A DNA stretch of 64,000 nt, from assembly GCF_014643695.1 (NCBI RefSeq), contig NZ_BMJY01000001.1:434001-498000 (forward strand), given 5' to 3'. The notes beneath the pieces are model-generated. The model saw only the letters and a program-made list of their open reading frames with translations. It searched no databases and was not told the DNA's origin. Below are positions 57,205 to 64,000 of this stretch, piece after piece; position 1 is the stretch's first letter; every line of letters starts with the position of its first letter. Origin of the DNA: Microbacterium album (GTDB lineage: Bacteria; Actinomycetota; Actinomycetes; Actinomycetales; Microbacteriaceae). The position numbers and the translations under genes were made by a program.

Positions 57205-57654
57205 TCACGCTAACCGCGGGGTCCGACGCCGCGCTTCTCGATTCCTGATCGGCCTCGTGACGTTCTTGACGACCAGCGACGGCAGACCGGGCATGCCATG
57301 GTCGTCAGCGGATCTCTTGTAGACGCTGGGCGGCATGCCGACGAGCTCGGTGAACCGCGTGCTGAACGTTCCGAGCGACGAGCACCCCACCTCGAAACAC
57401 ACGTCTGTGACGCTGAGGTCGCCGCGGCGCAGCAGGGTCATGGCGCGCTCGATGCGGCGGGTCATGAGGTAGCTGTAGGGCGATTCGCCATACGCGCGCT
57501 TGAACTGACGGCTCAGGTGCCCTGCCGACATTCCCACGCTTCGAGCGAGCGCCTCGACGTCGAGAGGGTGGGCGTACTCGCGATCCATGCGGTCGCGGAC
57601 CCTTCGCAGCAGCGTCAGCTCGCGCAGGCGCGCCTGGCGTCTCGAATCGTCCAC
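57205..57654 (-). CDS. AraC-family transcriptional regulator (DNA-binding domain only)
   Basis: This 149-residue protein holds the AraC/XylS double helix-turn-helix (about residues 20-110) with LDVEALARSVGMSAGHLSRQFKRAYGESPYSYLMTRRIERAM and VTDVCFEVGCSSLGTFSTRFTELVGMPPSVYK, split as usual. There is no ligand domain. GTG 57654 follows CACGAT by six bases inside a palindrome; an ATG at 57696 is an alternative start. It precedes the VOC gene on the same strand and likely controls it. Confidence 0.88.
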   Translation of the reverse strand: MDDSRRQARLRELTLLRRVRDRMDREYAHPLDVEALARSVGMSAGHLSRQFKRAYGESPYSYLMTRRIERAMTLLRRGDLSVTDVCFEVGCSSLGTFSTRFTELVGMPPSVYKRSADDHGMPGLPSLVVKNVTRPIRNREARRRTPRLA

Positions 57655-57705
57655 TGCACGATCGTGCCACGAGGCGCGCGTGGAGCGCAGCAGCACCGCA
57701 CGGTG

Positions 57706-58296
57706 TCAGACCGGCGGGGCCTCCCCGCTCCCCCACTTCGGCGGGGGCGGCGTCCACGTCTCGAGCGAGTGGATCAGCGCGCGTGGCGTGTCGACGACCA
57801 CGAGCGACTCGCGGAACTCCGCCGTGACGAAGCCCTCCTCGACCATGCGATCCACCATCGTGAGCATGGGTCGCCAGAACCCCCGCACGTCGTAGACGGC
57901 CACGGGCTTGCGGTGGATGCCGAGCTGGAGCCAGGTCCACACCTCGAAGAACTCCTCGAGCGTGCCGATGCCGCCGGGCAGGGCCACGAACCCATCGGAG
58001 AGCTCGGCCATCCGCAGCTTGCGCGCGTGCATGTCGGGCACGATCTCGAACGTGGTCAGATCGGGGTGCGCCATCTCCTTGTCCACGAGGGCTTCCGGCA
58101 TGACGCCGTACACCTCCGCGCCGGCCTCCCGCGCCGCGGTGGACACGGCGCCCATCAGGCCGACGTTGCCGCCCCCGTAGACCACACCCACCCCGTGCGC
58201 CGCGAGCGCCTGCCCCACGTCGACGGCGGCGCGGGCGTACCCGGGATCGACGCCGGGGGACGAGCCGGTGAACACGGCGACACGTTGCAGCGTCAT
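57706..58296 (-). CDS. LOG-family nucleotide 5'-monophosphate phosphoribohydrolase
   Basis: This 196-residue Rossmann-fold protein belongs to the LONELY GUY/TIGR00730 family. The nucleotide-binding motif PGGIGTLEE (107-115) and the upstream catalytic HARK with Arg and Lys (~90-93) are intact, as is VYGGGNVGLMG. Such enzymes release the base from AMP or cytokinin-ribose phosphates; bacterial roles include nucleotide salvage and cytokinin production. The ATG at 58296 matches the family N-terminus RVAVFTGSSPG; an upstream in-frame ATG at 58359 adds a non-conserved stretch. Confidence 0.9.
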   Translation of the reverse strand: MTLQRVAVFTGSSPGVDPGYARAAVDVGQALAAHGVGVVYGGGNVGLMGAVSTAAREAGAEVYGVMPEALVDKEMAHPDLTTFEIVPDMHARKLRMAELSDGFVALPGGIGTLEEFFEVWTWLQLGIHRKPVAVYDVRGFWRPMLTMVDRMVEEGFVTAEFRESLVVVDTPRALIHSLETWTPPPPKWGSGEAPPV

Positions 58297-58364
58297 GAAG
58301 AGGTTTCTCCTCGCGGATCGGGTGACATCGGTGCTTCTGCCGCATCCCAGCCTAGGCAACGCCT

Positions 58365-58370
58365 TAGGTT
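58365..58370 (+). promoter_or_regulatory. -10 hexamer of leaderless mini-ORF promoter
   Basis: TAGGTT lies six bases before a GTG that opens an 11-codon frame preceding the AEC transporter gene. Confidence 0.55.
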
Positions 58371-58376
58371 GACAGG

Positions 58377-58412
58377 GTGCCCCTCGCCCCTTCTATGCCG
58401 TATCCGCGATGA
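58377..58412 (+). CDS. 11-codon leaderless upstream ORF coupled to the AEC transporter gene
   Basis: GTG at 58377 follows TAGGTT by six bases and starts a frame encoding VPLAPSMPYPR, whose TGA overlaps the ATG of the AEC transporter gene (ATGA at 58409-58412). No ribosome site for the transporter is evident, so its translation probably depends on ribosomes arriving from this ORF. The Pro-rich peptide (4 of 11 Pro) might slow ribosomes. Detection of the peptide or of start-codon transcription would confirm it. Confidence 0.5.
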   Translation: MPLAPSMPYPR

Positions 58413-59347
58413 ACGGCGTCCTGATCGGCTTCGCCGTCGTGGGGCTCGCGATCCTCACCGGCTATGTGGTCGCGCGCATCGACCTCCTCGGCCCTCATGC
58501 GCGGTACGTGCTGAGCCGGCTGACGTTCTTCGTCCTCAACCCGTTCCTGCTGTTCTCCGTGCTCGCGGAGGCGGACCTCGAGCTTCTCTTCTCCGCGCTG
58601 CTGCCCGTGTCGGCCCTCGCGGCGCTCGCGACGTTCGCCGCGTACGCCCTCATCGCGCGTCTGGCATGGAAACGCCCGCTCGGCGAGGTGGTCGTCGGAG
58701 CGCTCGGTGCCGGCTATGTCAACGGGAACAACATCGGGATCCCGATCGCGACGTACCTGCTCGGGGACGGCGCGTACGCCGCCCCGGTGATCCTGGTCCA
58801 GCTGTTGGTCATCACTCCCGTGGTGTTGACGATCCTCGACGGCGTGTCCTCGCGCACGACGGACGGCCAGCACGCCGGTCACCTCGGCACCGTGATGCGT
58901 CGCACGCTGCGCAACCCGATGATCGTCGGCGCGGCCCTGGGCGTGCTGGTCGCTGTCACCGGGATCGAGTTGCCGCCCATCGTGGCCGAGCCGATCGGCC
59001 TGCTCGCCGGGGCTGCGGTTCCGATCCTGCTGCTGAGCTTCGGCATGTCGCTGCACGGCCAACGCGTGCTCACCACACGAGCGTCGCGGCCCGACGTGCT
59101 GCTCGCGACCGCGCTGAAGCTGCTCTTGATGCCGCTCGCGGCCTGGGGAATCGGCCTGCTGTTCGGGCTCGGCCCGCACGCGATGCTCGTGGTCGTAGTG
59201 CTCGCCAGCCTTCCGAGCGCCCAGAACGTGTTCAACTACGCGCAGCGCTACGACGTGGGCGAGGTGCTCGCGCGGGATGTCGTGTTCCTCACGACGTTCG
59301 GATGTCTGCCGGTGGTCTTCGCCGCGGCCGTGCTGCTGGGCGCGTGA
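58409..59347 (+). CDS. AEC-family (auxin efflux carrier) transporter
   Basis: This 312-residue protein has ten membrane helices in two inverted halves, starting NGVLIGFAVVGLAILTGYVV with the conserved NPFLLFSVL in helix 2-3 and GYVNGNNIGIPIATYLLG in helix 4-5. AEC carriers move small organic anions or metabolites such as malate; substrate is not deducible. Its ATG shares ATGA with the preceding mini-ORF. It is divergent from the LOG-family gene. Confidence 0.88.
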   Translation: MNGVLIGFAVVGLAILTGYVVARIDLLGPHARYVLSRLTFFVLNPFLLFSVLAEADLELLFSALLPVSALAALATFAAYALIARLAWKRPLGEVVVGALGAGYVNGNNIGIPIATYLLGDGAYAAPVILVQLLVITPVVLTILDGVSSRTTDGQHAGHLGTVMRRTLRNPMIVGAALGVLVAVTGIELPPIVAEPIGLLAGAAVPILLLSFGMSLHGQRVLTTRASRPDVLLATALKLLLMPLAAWGIGLLFGLGPHAMLVVVVLASLPSAQNVFNYAQRYDVGEVLARDVVFLTTFGCLPVVFAAAVLLGA

Positions 59348-59351
59348 GAGC

Positions 59352-60560
59352 TCAGGGCGCGAGCGCGCGCAGCAGCCGCTCCGCCTTCCAGCGCGACTCC
59401 GTGTACTCGTCGTCGACCTCGGACTGCACAGTGATCCCTCCGCCCGTCCCGAGGCGGTACTCCCCATCGCCATTGGTCGTCAGCGTGCGGATGATGACGC
59501 CCAGGTCGGCCCGTCCGTCCCCCGAGATCCATCCGAGCGCCCCCGAGTAGGCGCCTCGCGGCATGCCCTCGACGGCGTCGATGATCTGCATGGTGCGCAG
59601 CTTCGGGGCCCCCGTCATCGAGCCCGCGGGGAACAGCGCCCGCAGCGCTCCCAGCACGCCGATCTCCTCTCGCAGCGTGCCGCGGACGGTCGAGACGAGC
59701 TGATGGACGGACGCGTACGACTCGACGGCCATGAGTTTGGGCACCTCGACGCTGCCCACCTCGCACACCTGTGACAGGTCGTGGCGCAGGAGGTCGACGA
59801 TCATGAGGTTCTCGGAGCGGAACCGGGGCTCGGTCGCCAACTGCGCCGCGGCGGCCTCATCCTGCTCGGGCGTCGCGCCGCGCGGCGTCGTGCCCTTGAT
59901 CGGCTTTGCCTCCAGCGTGCCGTCGCGGTCGAGGCGCGCGTATCGCTCCGGGGAAGAACTGAGCACGAACGCCCGCGCGCCGGGCACGTCGTGCTGGACA
60001 TACGCGGCATAGGGTGCGGGGTTGATCGCGCACAGGCGGGCGAACGCCTCGGCGGGCGGGAGACCGCTCGCCACGCTGCCGCGGTATGTCAGGTTCACCT
60101 CGTACGAGTTGCCGGCGTGCAGATGCTCCTGCACCGTCGCGAACGCCTCGGCGTACCACTGCGGCGTGGGCTCGGGCTCGAAGGCGGCGGGGGCGGCCGG
60201 GCGTGGGATGTCGGCGGCGGGCATCGGCAGTCGCTCGATCCGCGAGGGCCGCATCCAGACGGCGTCCGGCAGGAGATCGTCGCCGCGAGCGGGAAGGTCG
60301 GGTCGTGCCGCGTAGCCGAAGTAGCCGTACCAGCGGTCCGCGGGGCTCCCGCTCCGCAGCTCCGCCTCGAGCACGGCGAACACGTCGGTGCCGACGACCT
60401 CGGCGCGCCCGCTCGCGTGCCGCGTGACCTCGCGACGTGCGGCGTCGTACGTGAGCGACACGTCGTCCGGCTCGAGCCACGCGACCTGCGGACCCCCGTC
60501 CCCCGCCTGCAGCCAGACGCAGCGGGGATTCCGGATCGCCTCGTCGAACCGGCCGCTCAC
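59352..60560 (-). CDS. pabB: Aminodeoxychorismate synthase component I
   Basis: This 402-residue chorismate-utilising enzyme makes 4-amino-4-deoxychorismate for folate. PIKGTTPRG identifies PabB rather than TrpE (which has PIAGT), the Lys being the nucleophile. SYEVNLTYRGSV, NLMIVDLLRHDLSQVCEVGSV, TGAPKLRTMQIID and YSGALGWISGDGRADLGVIIRT complete the signature. It starts in an ATGA overlap with the pabA stop, so PabA and PabB are coupled. There is no fused lyase domain and no pabC next to it. Confidence 0.95.
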   Translation of the reverse strand: MSGRFDEAIRNPRCVWLQAGDGGPQVAWLEPDDVSLTYDAARREVTRHASGRAEVVGTDVFAVLEAELRSGSPADRWYGYFGYAARPDLPARGDDLLPDAVWMRPSRIERLPMPAADIPRPAAPAAFEPEPTPQWYAEAFATVQEHLHAGNSYEVNLTYRGSVASGLPPAEAFARLCAINPAPYAAYVQHDVPGARAFVLSSSPERYARLDRDGTLEAKPIKGTTPRGATPEQDEAAAAQLATEPRFRSENLMIVDLLRHDLSQVCEVGSVEVPKLMAVESYASVHQLVSTVRGTLREEIGVLGALRALFPAGSMTGAPKLRTMQIIDAVEGMPRGAYSGALGWISGDGRADLGVIIRTLTTNGDGEYRLGTGGGITVQSEVDDEYTESRWKAERLLRALAP

Positions 60561-61129
60561 GCGGCGTCCAGGAAATTGCGCACGACCGCCTCGCCGTGCT
60601 CGGTGAGCACGGACTCGGGGTGGAACTGCACGCCCGATACCGGCAGCGTGCGGTGGGCAACGCCCATGACGAGGCCCGTGCGCTCGTCGGTCGCGGTCAC
60701 CCGGACGTCATCGGGAAGCTCCAGCGCTGCCAGCGAGTGGTAGCGAATCGCGCGGAAACCGTTCGGCACCCCCGAGAACAGGCCGGTGCCGTCGTGCGTG
60801 ATCGTCGCGTCGACGCCGTGCCCGGGCGCGACGCGCTCCACGACGCCACCGAATGTCGACACGATGCCCTGCATCCCCAGGCACACCCCGAGCACCGGCC
60901 GCTCCCCCGCGCGCAGCACCTCCCGTCCGACGGCGAAGTCGTGCGGGTCGGACGGATGGCCCGGTCCCGGCGAGAGCACGACGAAGTCGTGGCGCAGCAC
61001 CTCCGCGGCCGTGCACTCGTCGTGCTCGACGACGCGCGGCAGCACACCGGTGACCCGGGCGATGAGGTGCACGAGATTGCCGGTGTAGCTGTCGTGATGG
61101 TCGACCACGACGACGTCGTGCGCGGGCAT
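60557..61129 (-). CDS. pabA: Aminodeoxychorismate synthase component II (glutamine amidotransferase)
   Basis: This 190-residue class I glutamine amidotransferase supplies ammonia to PabB. It begins DVVVVDHHDSYTGNLVHLIA and has LSPGPGHPSD, the nucleophile Cys in VLGVCLGMQGI, and HPES with the catalytic His-Glu near residue 170. PabA and TrpG are close relatives, so it may also serve anthranilate synthase. It ends overlapping pabB and starts four bases after the SDR gene on the same strand, with a possible CAGAAT -10 at 61136-61141. Confidence 0.92.
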   Translation of the reverse strand: MPAHDVVVVDHHDSYTGNLVHLIARVTGVLPRVVEHDECTAAEVLRHDFVVLSPGPGHPSDPHDFAVGREVLRAGERPVLGVCLGMQGIVSTFGGVVERVAPGHGVDATITHDGTGLFSGVPNGFRAIRYHSLAALELPDDVRVTATDERTGLVMGVAHRTLPVSGVQFHPESVLTEHGEAVVRNFLDAA

Positions 61130-61133
61130 GCGC

Positions 61134-61910
61134 CTATTCTGCGGCAAAGCCGCTGGTGTCCCCGACGAGACGCGTGTGGTCCGCGGGCACCGGATCGACC
61201 ACGGCCCGTGCCACCTCCGCGGCGAACTCGGCGACGTTGTAGAGCTTCCCGGCCGACTCACGGCGGTGGGCGATCGCGCCCGGGTTCGCGCGCTCCAGCA
61301 GCGTCGCCGTGATGGTGCCCTCGATCATGTCCCCCGAGACGACCGTGAAACCGATCCCCTTGTCCTCGAGCGACGGGATCAGCTCCCTGAGCGCGTCCTC
61401 GCCGGCGCGCTTGGACAACGCGACGGGCTCGTACTCGGGCATCGTCGGCGTCGTGCGGATGAAGTGGGCCTGGTGGCTCGTCACGAACACCACGCGCGAC
61501 CCCTCCCTCAGCAGCGGCAGCGCGGACGTCAGCACACCGACCTGCGCATCCCGATTGAGCTTGAGCGCGTAGTCCTCGGGCATGCCCGACTCCATGCCGC
61601 CCGAGGCGTTGAGCACGAGGACGTCGAGGCGTCCGAGCTCTTCGGGCACCGCGGTGAACATCGCGTCGACCGTGGCCGGCTCCGTCAGATCCGCTCCGAC
61701 GACCAGCGCCCGGACACCGAACTCGCGCACCTCCGCCGCGAGCTTCTCCGCGCGCGGTGCCTTGTTGCGGTAGTTGATGACGACGTCCGCTCCCGCCTGA
61801 GCGAGGTAGCGCACCGTGTCCGCCCCGATGCCGCGGGACGAGCCCGTGACCAGGGCGACCTTCCCCGCGAGGGTTCCGGGGGCGATGGGCAGAGCGGGTG
61901 CGTCGGTCAC
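61134..61910 (-). CDS. SDR-family oxidoreductase with non-canonical active site
   Basis: This 258-residue protein has the NAD(P) motif GSSRGIG near the N-terminus, then NYRNKAPR, VLVLNASGG and RVVFVTSHQAHFIRTT. The usual YxxxK is altered: around LSKRAGEDAL the position four residues before Lys is Val, and Tyr lies three residues further upstream. It may be an SDR with a rearranged or lost catalytic Tyr. The GTG at 61910 has GGAGT upstream; it leads a tight cluster with pabA and pabB. Confidence 0.85.
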   Translation of the reverse strand: MTDAPALPIAPGTLAGKVALVTGSSRGIGADTVRYLAQAGADVVINYRNKAPRAEKLAAEVREFGVRALVVGADLTEPATVDAMFTAVPEELGRLDVLVLNASGGMESGMPEDYALKLNRDAQVGVLTSALPLLREGSRVVFVTSHQAHFIRTTPTMPEYEPVALSKRAGEDALRELIPSLEDKGIGFTVVSGDMIEGTITATLLERANPGAIAHRRESAGKLYNVAEFAAEVARAVVDPVPADHTRLVGDTSGFAAE

Positions 61911-62153
61911 AGAGGACTCCTGAAGGACGAACGGGGCCGGATCGGCCGGAACGGGACTGTTCGACACTACCAACGAGCATCCCCGGAGCCCTGTCGAAAG
62001 GTGCCAACGTCGGCCGACCGGGATTGGAAACGGATCTCCCCAGGCCGCCGCGCCGGGACTGCTCGTCCTGCTACTGTGCGCGAGAGGTCATGGCCGGTCG
62101 ACCCGCCGGCAAGAACCCTGTCGGCACGTCGAGCGGGCCAGGAGAGAACCAGA

Positions 62154-62912
62154 ATGCCCCACCCGTACCTGTCAGGCACGCCACACCCTCGTGTGCTCGC
62201 GCACCGCGGACTGAGTCTCCCCGGAGAGCCGGCGGTCGAGAACTCCTTCGCGTCGATCGCGGCGGCCCACGCCGCCGGCGCCGTCTACGTCGAGTCGGAC
62301 TGCCACGTCACGGCCGACGGTGTCGTGGTCCTGTTCCACGACGACACCCTCGAGCGCGTCACGGGGGATCCGCGTCCGATCGCCGATGTCTCGCTGCGCG
62401 AGCTGGAGCAGCTCATGTCCGACCGCGGCGGTCTGGCGACTCTCGAGCAGGCCCTCGAGGCGTTTCCCGCCACCCGCTTCAACCTCGACGTCAAGGCCGC
62501 GGCCGCCGCAGCGCCTGCGGGTCGCCTCGTCCAGGAGCATGCGGACCGGGTGCTCCTCACGAGCTTCTCCGACGCCCGCCGCCGTGAGGCGCTCGACGCC
62601 GCGGCTCCCGCGCGCCCCGCGACGTCCCCGGGCTCGGAGACCATCGCCCGCCTGGTGGGCACCGTGGCCCTCGGTCTGCGCCCTGTGGCCCGCCGTCTGC
62701 TCCGCGGACTCGACGCCCTCCAGATCCCGGAACGCCGCGGGCCGTTACCCGTGCTGACCTCGCGCTTGATCGCGTGGGCGCACGCGGAAGGCGTCGAGGT
62801 GCACGTCTGGACCGTGAACGATCCGGACCGCATGCGGTCGCTGGTCGCGCGCGGCGTGGACGGCATCGTGACGGACCGAGCAGACGTCGCACTCGACGTC
62901 CTGACCCGCTGA
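62154..62912 (+). CDS. Glycerophosphodiester phosphodiesterase
   Basis: This 252-residue GDPD hydrolyses glycerophosphodiesters to an alcohol and glycerol 3-phosphate. The motifs LAHRG, ENSFASIAAAHAAGAVYVESDCH and LFHDDTLERVT carry the catalytic His residues and metal-binding Glu/Asp, and HVWTVNDPDRMRSLVARGVDGIVTD closes the barrel. No signal peptide is visible, so it is intracellular. AGGAG lies before the ATG. The 243 bases upstream show no gene. Confidence 0.9.
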   Translation: MPHPYLSGTPHPRVLAHRGLSLPGEPAVENSFASIAAAHAAGAVYVESDCHVTADGVVVLFHDDTLERVTGDPRPIADVSLRELEQLMSDRGGLATLEQALEAFPATRFNLDVKAAAAAAPAGRLVQEHADRVLLTSFSDARRREALDAAAPARPATSPGSETIARLVGTVALGLRPVARRLLRGLDALQIPERRGPLPVLTSRLIAWAHAEGVEVHVWTVNDPDRMRSLVARGVDGIVTDRADVALDVLTR

Positions 62913-62972
62913 GGACGAGGACGTCTCGACGCTGGGATTCCGCTGAGAAAGCCGGCGGGCGGCGTGTGCTTC

Positions 62973-62998
62973 GGATGATGCGCTCAGCCGGGAACGTT
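62973..62998 (+). promoter_or_regulatory. Possible SigR/SigH-type promoter of rbpA
   Basis: GGATG and GTT are separated by exactly 18 bases, approaching the thiol-stress consensus GGAAT-N18-GTT. In Streptomyces rbpA is induced by SigR, which makes the match of interest, though two of five -35 bases differ. Confidence 0.3.
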
Positions 62999-63028
62999 AT
63001 ACCTGATCTCCGACGAGAGGACCACAAA

Positions 63029-63409
63029 ATGGCAGATCGTAGCCTTCGGGGAATCCGACTCGGCGCCCAGAGCCTCCAGAGCGAAGAGGGCGTCGTCTTC
63101 ATGGAGCGCACGCAGTACACCTACGAGTGTGCGAAGTGCGGCCGGGACACCGCCCTGACGTTCGCCGCGGACGCCGAGGCGCCCGAGACCTGGGAGTGCC
63201 GCACGTGTGGCGGCGAGGCCCTGCTCAAGCTCGACGGCAGCACCGTCGAGATCGATCGCAGTGGCGACAAGGCGCCCCGTACGCACTGGGACATGCTCCT
63301 GGAGCGTCGCACGATCCCCGAGCTCGAGGAGATCCTGGCGGAGCGCCTCGAGTACATCCGCGCACGTCGCGGCGCCGGTGAGGACCCGACCCGCGCGAAG
63401 TCCGCGTAA
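63029..63409 (+). CDS. rbpA: RNA polymerase-binding protein RbpA
   Basis: This 126-residue actinobacterial protein stabilises the RNA polymerase-sigma A complex and promoter opening. The N-terminal tail and core (VVFMERTQYTYECAKCGRDT, WECRTCGGEA, with four Cys) are followed by the basic linker and sigma-interacting helix (RTHWDMLLERRTIPELEEILAERLEYIRARRG). GAGAGG stands six bases before the ATG at 63029. It is a single-gene unit with its own terminator. Confidence 0.96.
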   Translation: MADRSLRGIRLGAQSLQSEEGVVFMERTQYTYECAKCGRDTALTFAADAEAPETWECRTCGGEALLKLDGSTVEIDRSGDKAPRTHWDMLLERRTIPELEEILAERLEYIRARRGAGEDPTRAKSA

Positions 63410-63424
63410 GCGGTCCACGACCAG

Positions 63425-63456
63425 GACGCCGGCTCATCGAGCCGGCGTCTTTCGTT
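63425..63456 (+). terminator. Rho-independent terminator after rbpA
   Basis: A perfect 11-bp stem GACGCCGGCTC/GAGCCGGCGTC (63425-63435 and 63439-63449) with a three-base ATC loop is followed by TTTCGTT. It closes rbpA, 16 bases after its stop. Confidence 0.9.
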
Positions 63457-63503
63457 GTGCCCGCGCGTGGGCCGCCGCGTCCGGACGCGGTCCGCGGCTC
63501 CCA

Positions 63504-63509
63504 TAGGCT
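63504..63509 (+). promoter_or_regulatory. -10 hexamer of leaderless ppgK promoter
   Basis: TAGGCT lies seven bases before the ATG of ppgK with no ribosome site between. Confidence 0.55.
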
Positions 63510-63516
63510 TGAGTCC

Positions 63517-64000
<484 letters not shown>

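Noticed and set aside
59352-61129. The chorismate enzymes as anthranilate synthase (trpE-trpG)
   Set aside because: The nucleophile motif is PIKGT, as in PabB, not PIAGT, so aminodeoxychorismate synthase is the better call even though trpE is missing at the trp locus.

Overview
The window is high-GC, densely packed actinobacterial chromosome, most likely from Microbacteriaceae and probably Microbacterium or a close relative. The signs are RbpA, polyphosphate glucokinase, an actinobacterial-type integration host factor fused to guanylate kinase, an ANTAR response regulator beside polA, a PriA without a visible Walker A motif, an HGxxPAAW protein in the trp locus, and many start codons placed 5-7 bases after a -10 hexamer (leaderless transcription). 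No insertion sequence, prophage, rRNA or CRISPR array was seen.

The first half (1-33933) is conserved housekeeping DNA. It runs carA'-carB-pyrF-(mIHF)gmk-rpoZ-metK-priA-fmt-rsmB (pyrimidine and purine nucleotides, AdoMet, replication restart, translation initiation, rRNA methylation), then a convergent membrane-anchored protein with an HExxH motif, then rpe-hisE-hisG-hisF-hisI, a trp-region membrane protein, an HGxxPAAW protein, trpC-trpB-trpA, lgt, gltB-gltD and pyk. A strong terminator and tRNA-Leu(CAA) follow, then a pdtaR-like regulator, an acetyltransferase, a DUF222/HNH protein, a thioesterase and polA. Two genes usually expected in these neighbourhoods are absent: coaBC between rpoZ and metK, and trpE between hisI and the trp membrane protein.

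The second half (34000-64000) is more accessory. It holds two flavin-dependent luciferase-like oxidoreductases around an MFS carrier and an SGNH hydrolase, an arsenite/bile-acid-type carrier, VOC and PPOX proteins, and a pair of alpha/beta hydrolases. At about 42120 there is a deletion scar: a divergent MFS-tetR pair has lost the 5' ends of both genes. Next come an Rpf-LysM cell-wall hydrolase, a DUF418 protein, an ECF41 sigma factor with its carboxymuconolactone-decarboxylase partner, and two toxin-antitoxin modules (Phd-PIN and YefM-YoeB) flanking a DUF4232 protein. A 1490-residue surface protein follows, combining phosphodiester glycosidase and metallophosphoesterase domains and ending in an LATTG sorting signal. 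Beyond it lie a short UvrA paralogue, a VOC/AraC pair, a LOG-family enzyme, an AEC transporter behind an 11-codon leaderless ORF, an SDR-pabA-pabB cluster, a GDPD, rbpA and the start of ppgK.

The most promising regulatory reading is at 49667-54271. Two exact GTTCACC heptamers lie 22 bp apart upstream of the secreted phosphodiester-cleaving enzyme, as in actinobacterial PhoP/RegX3 boxes, which suggests a surface phosphate-scavenging system induced by phosphate limitation.
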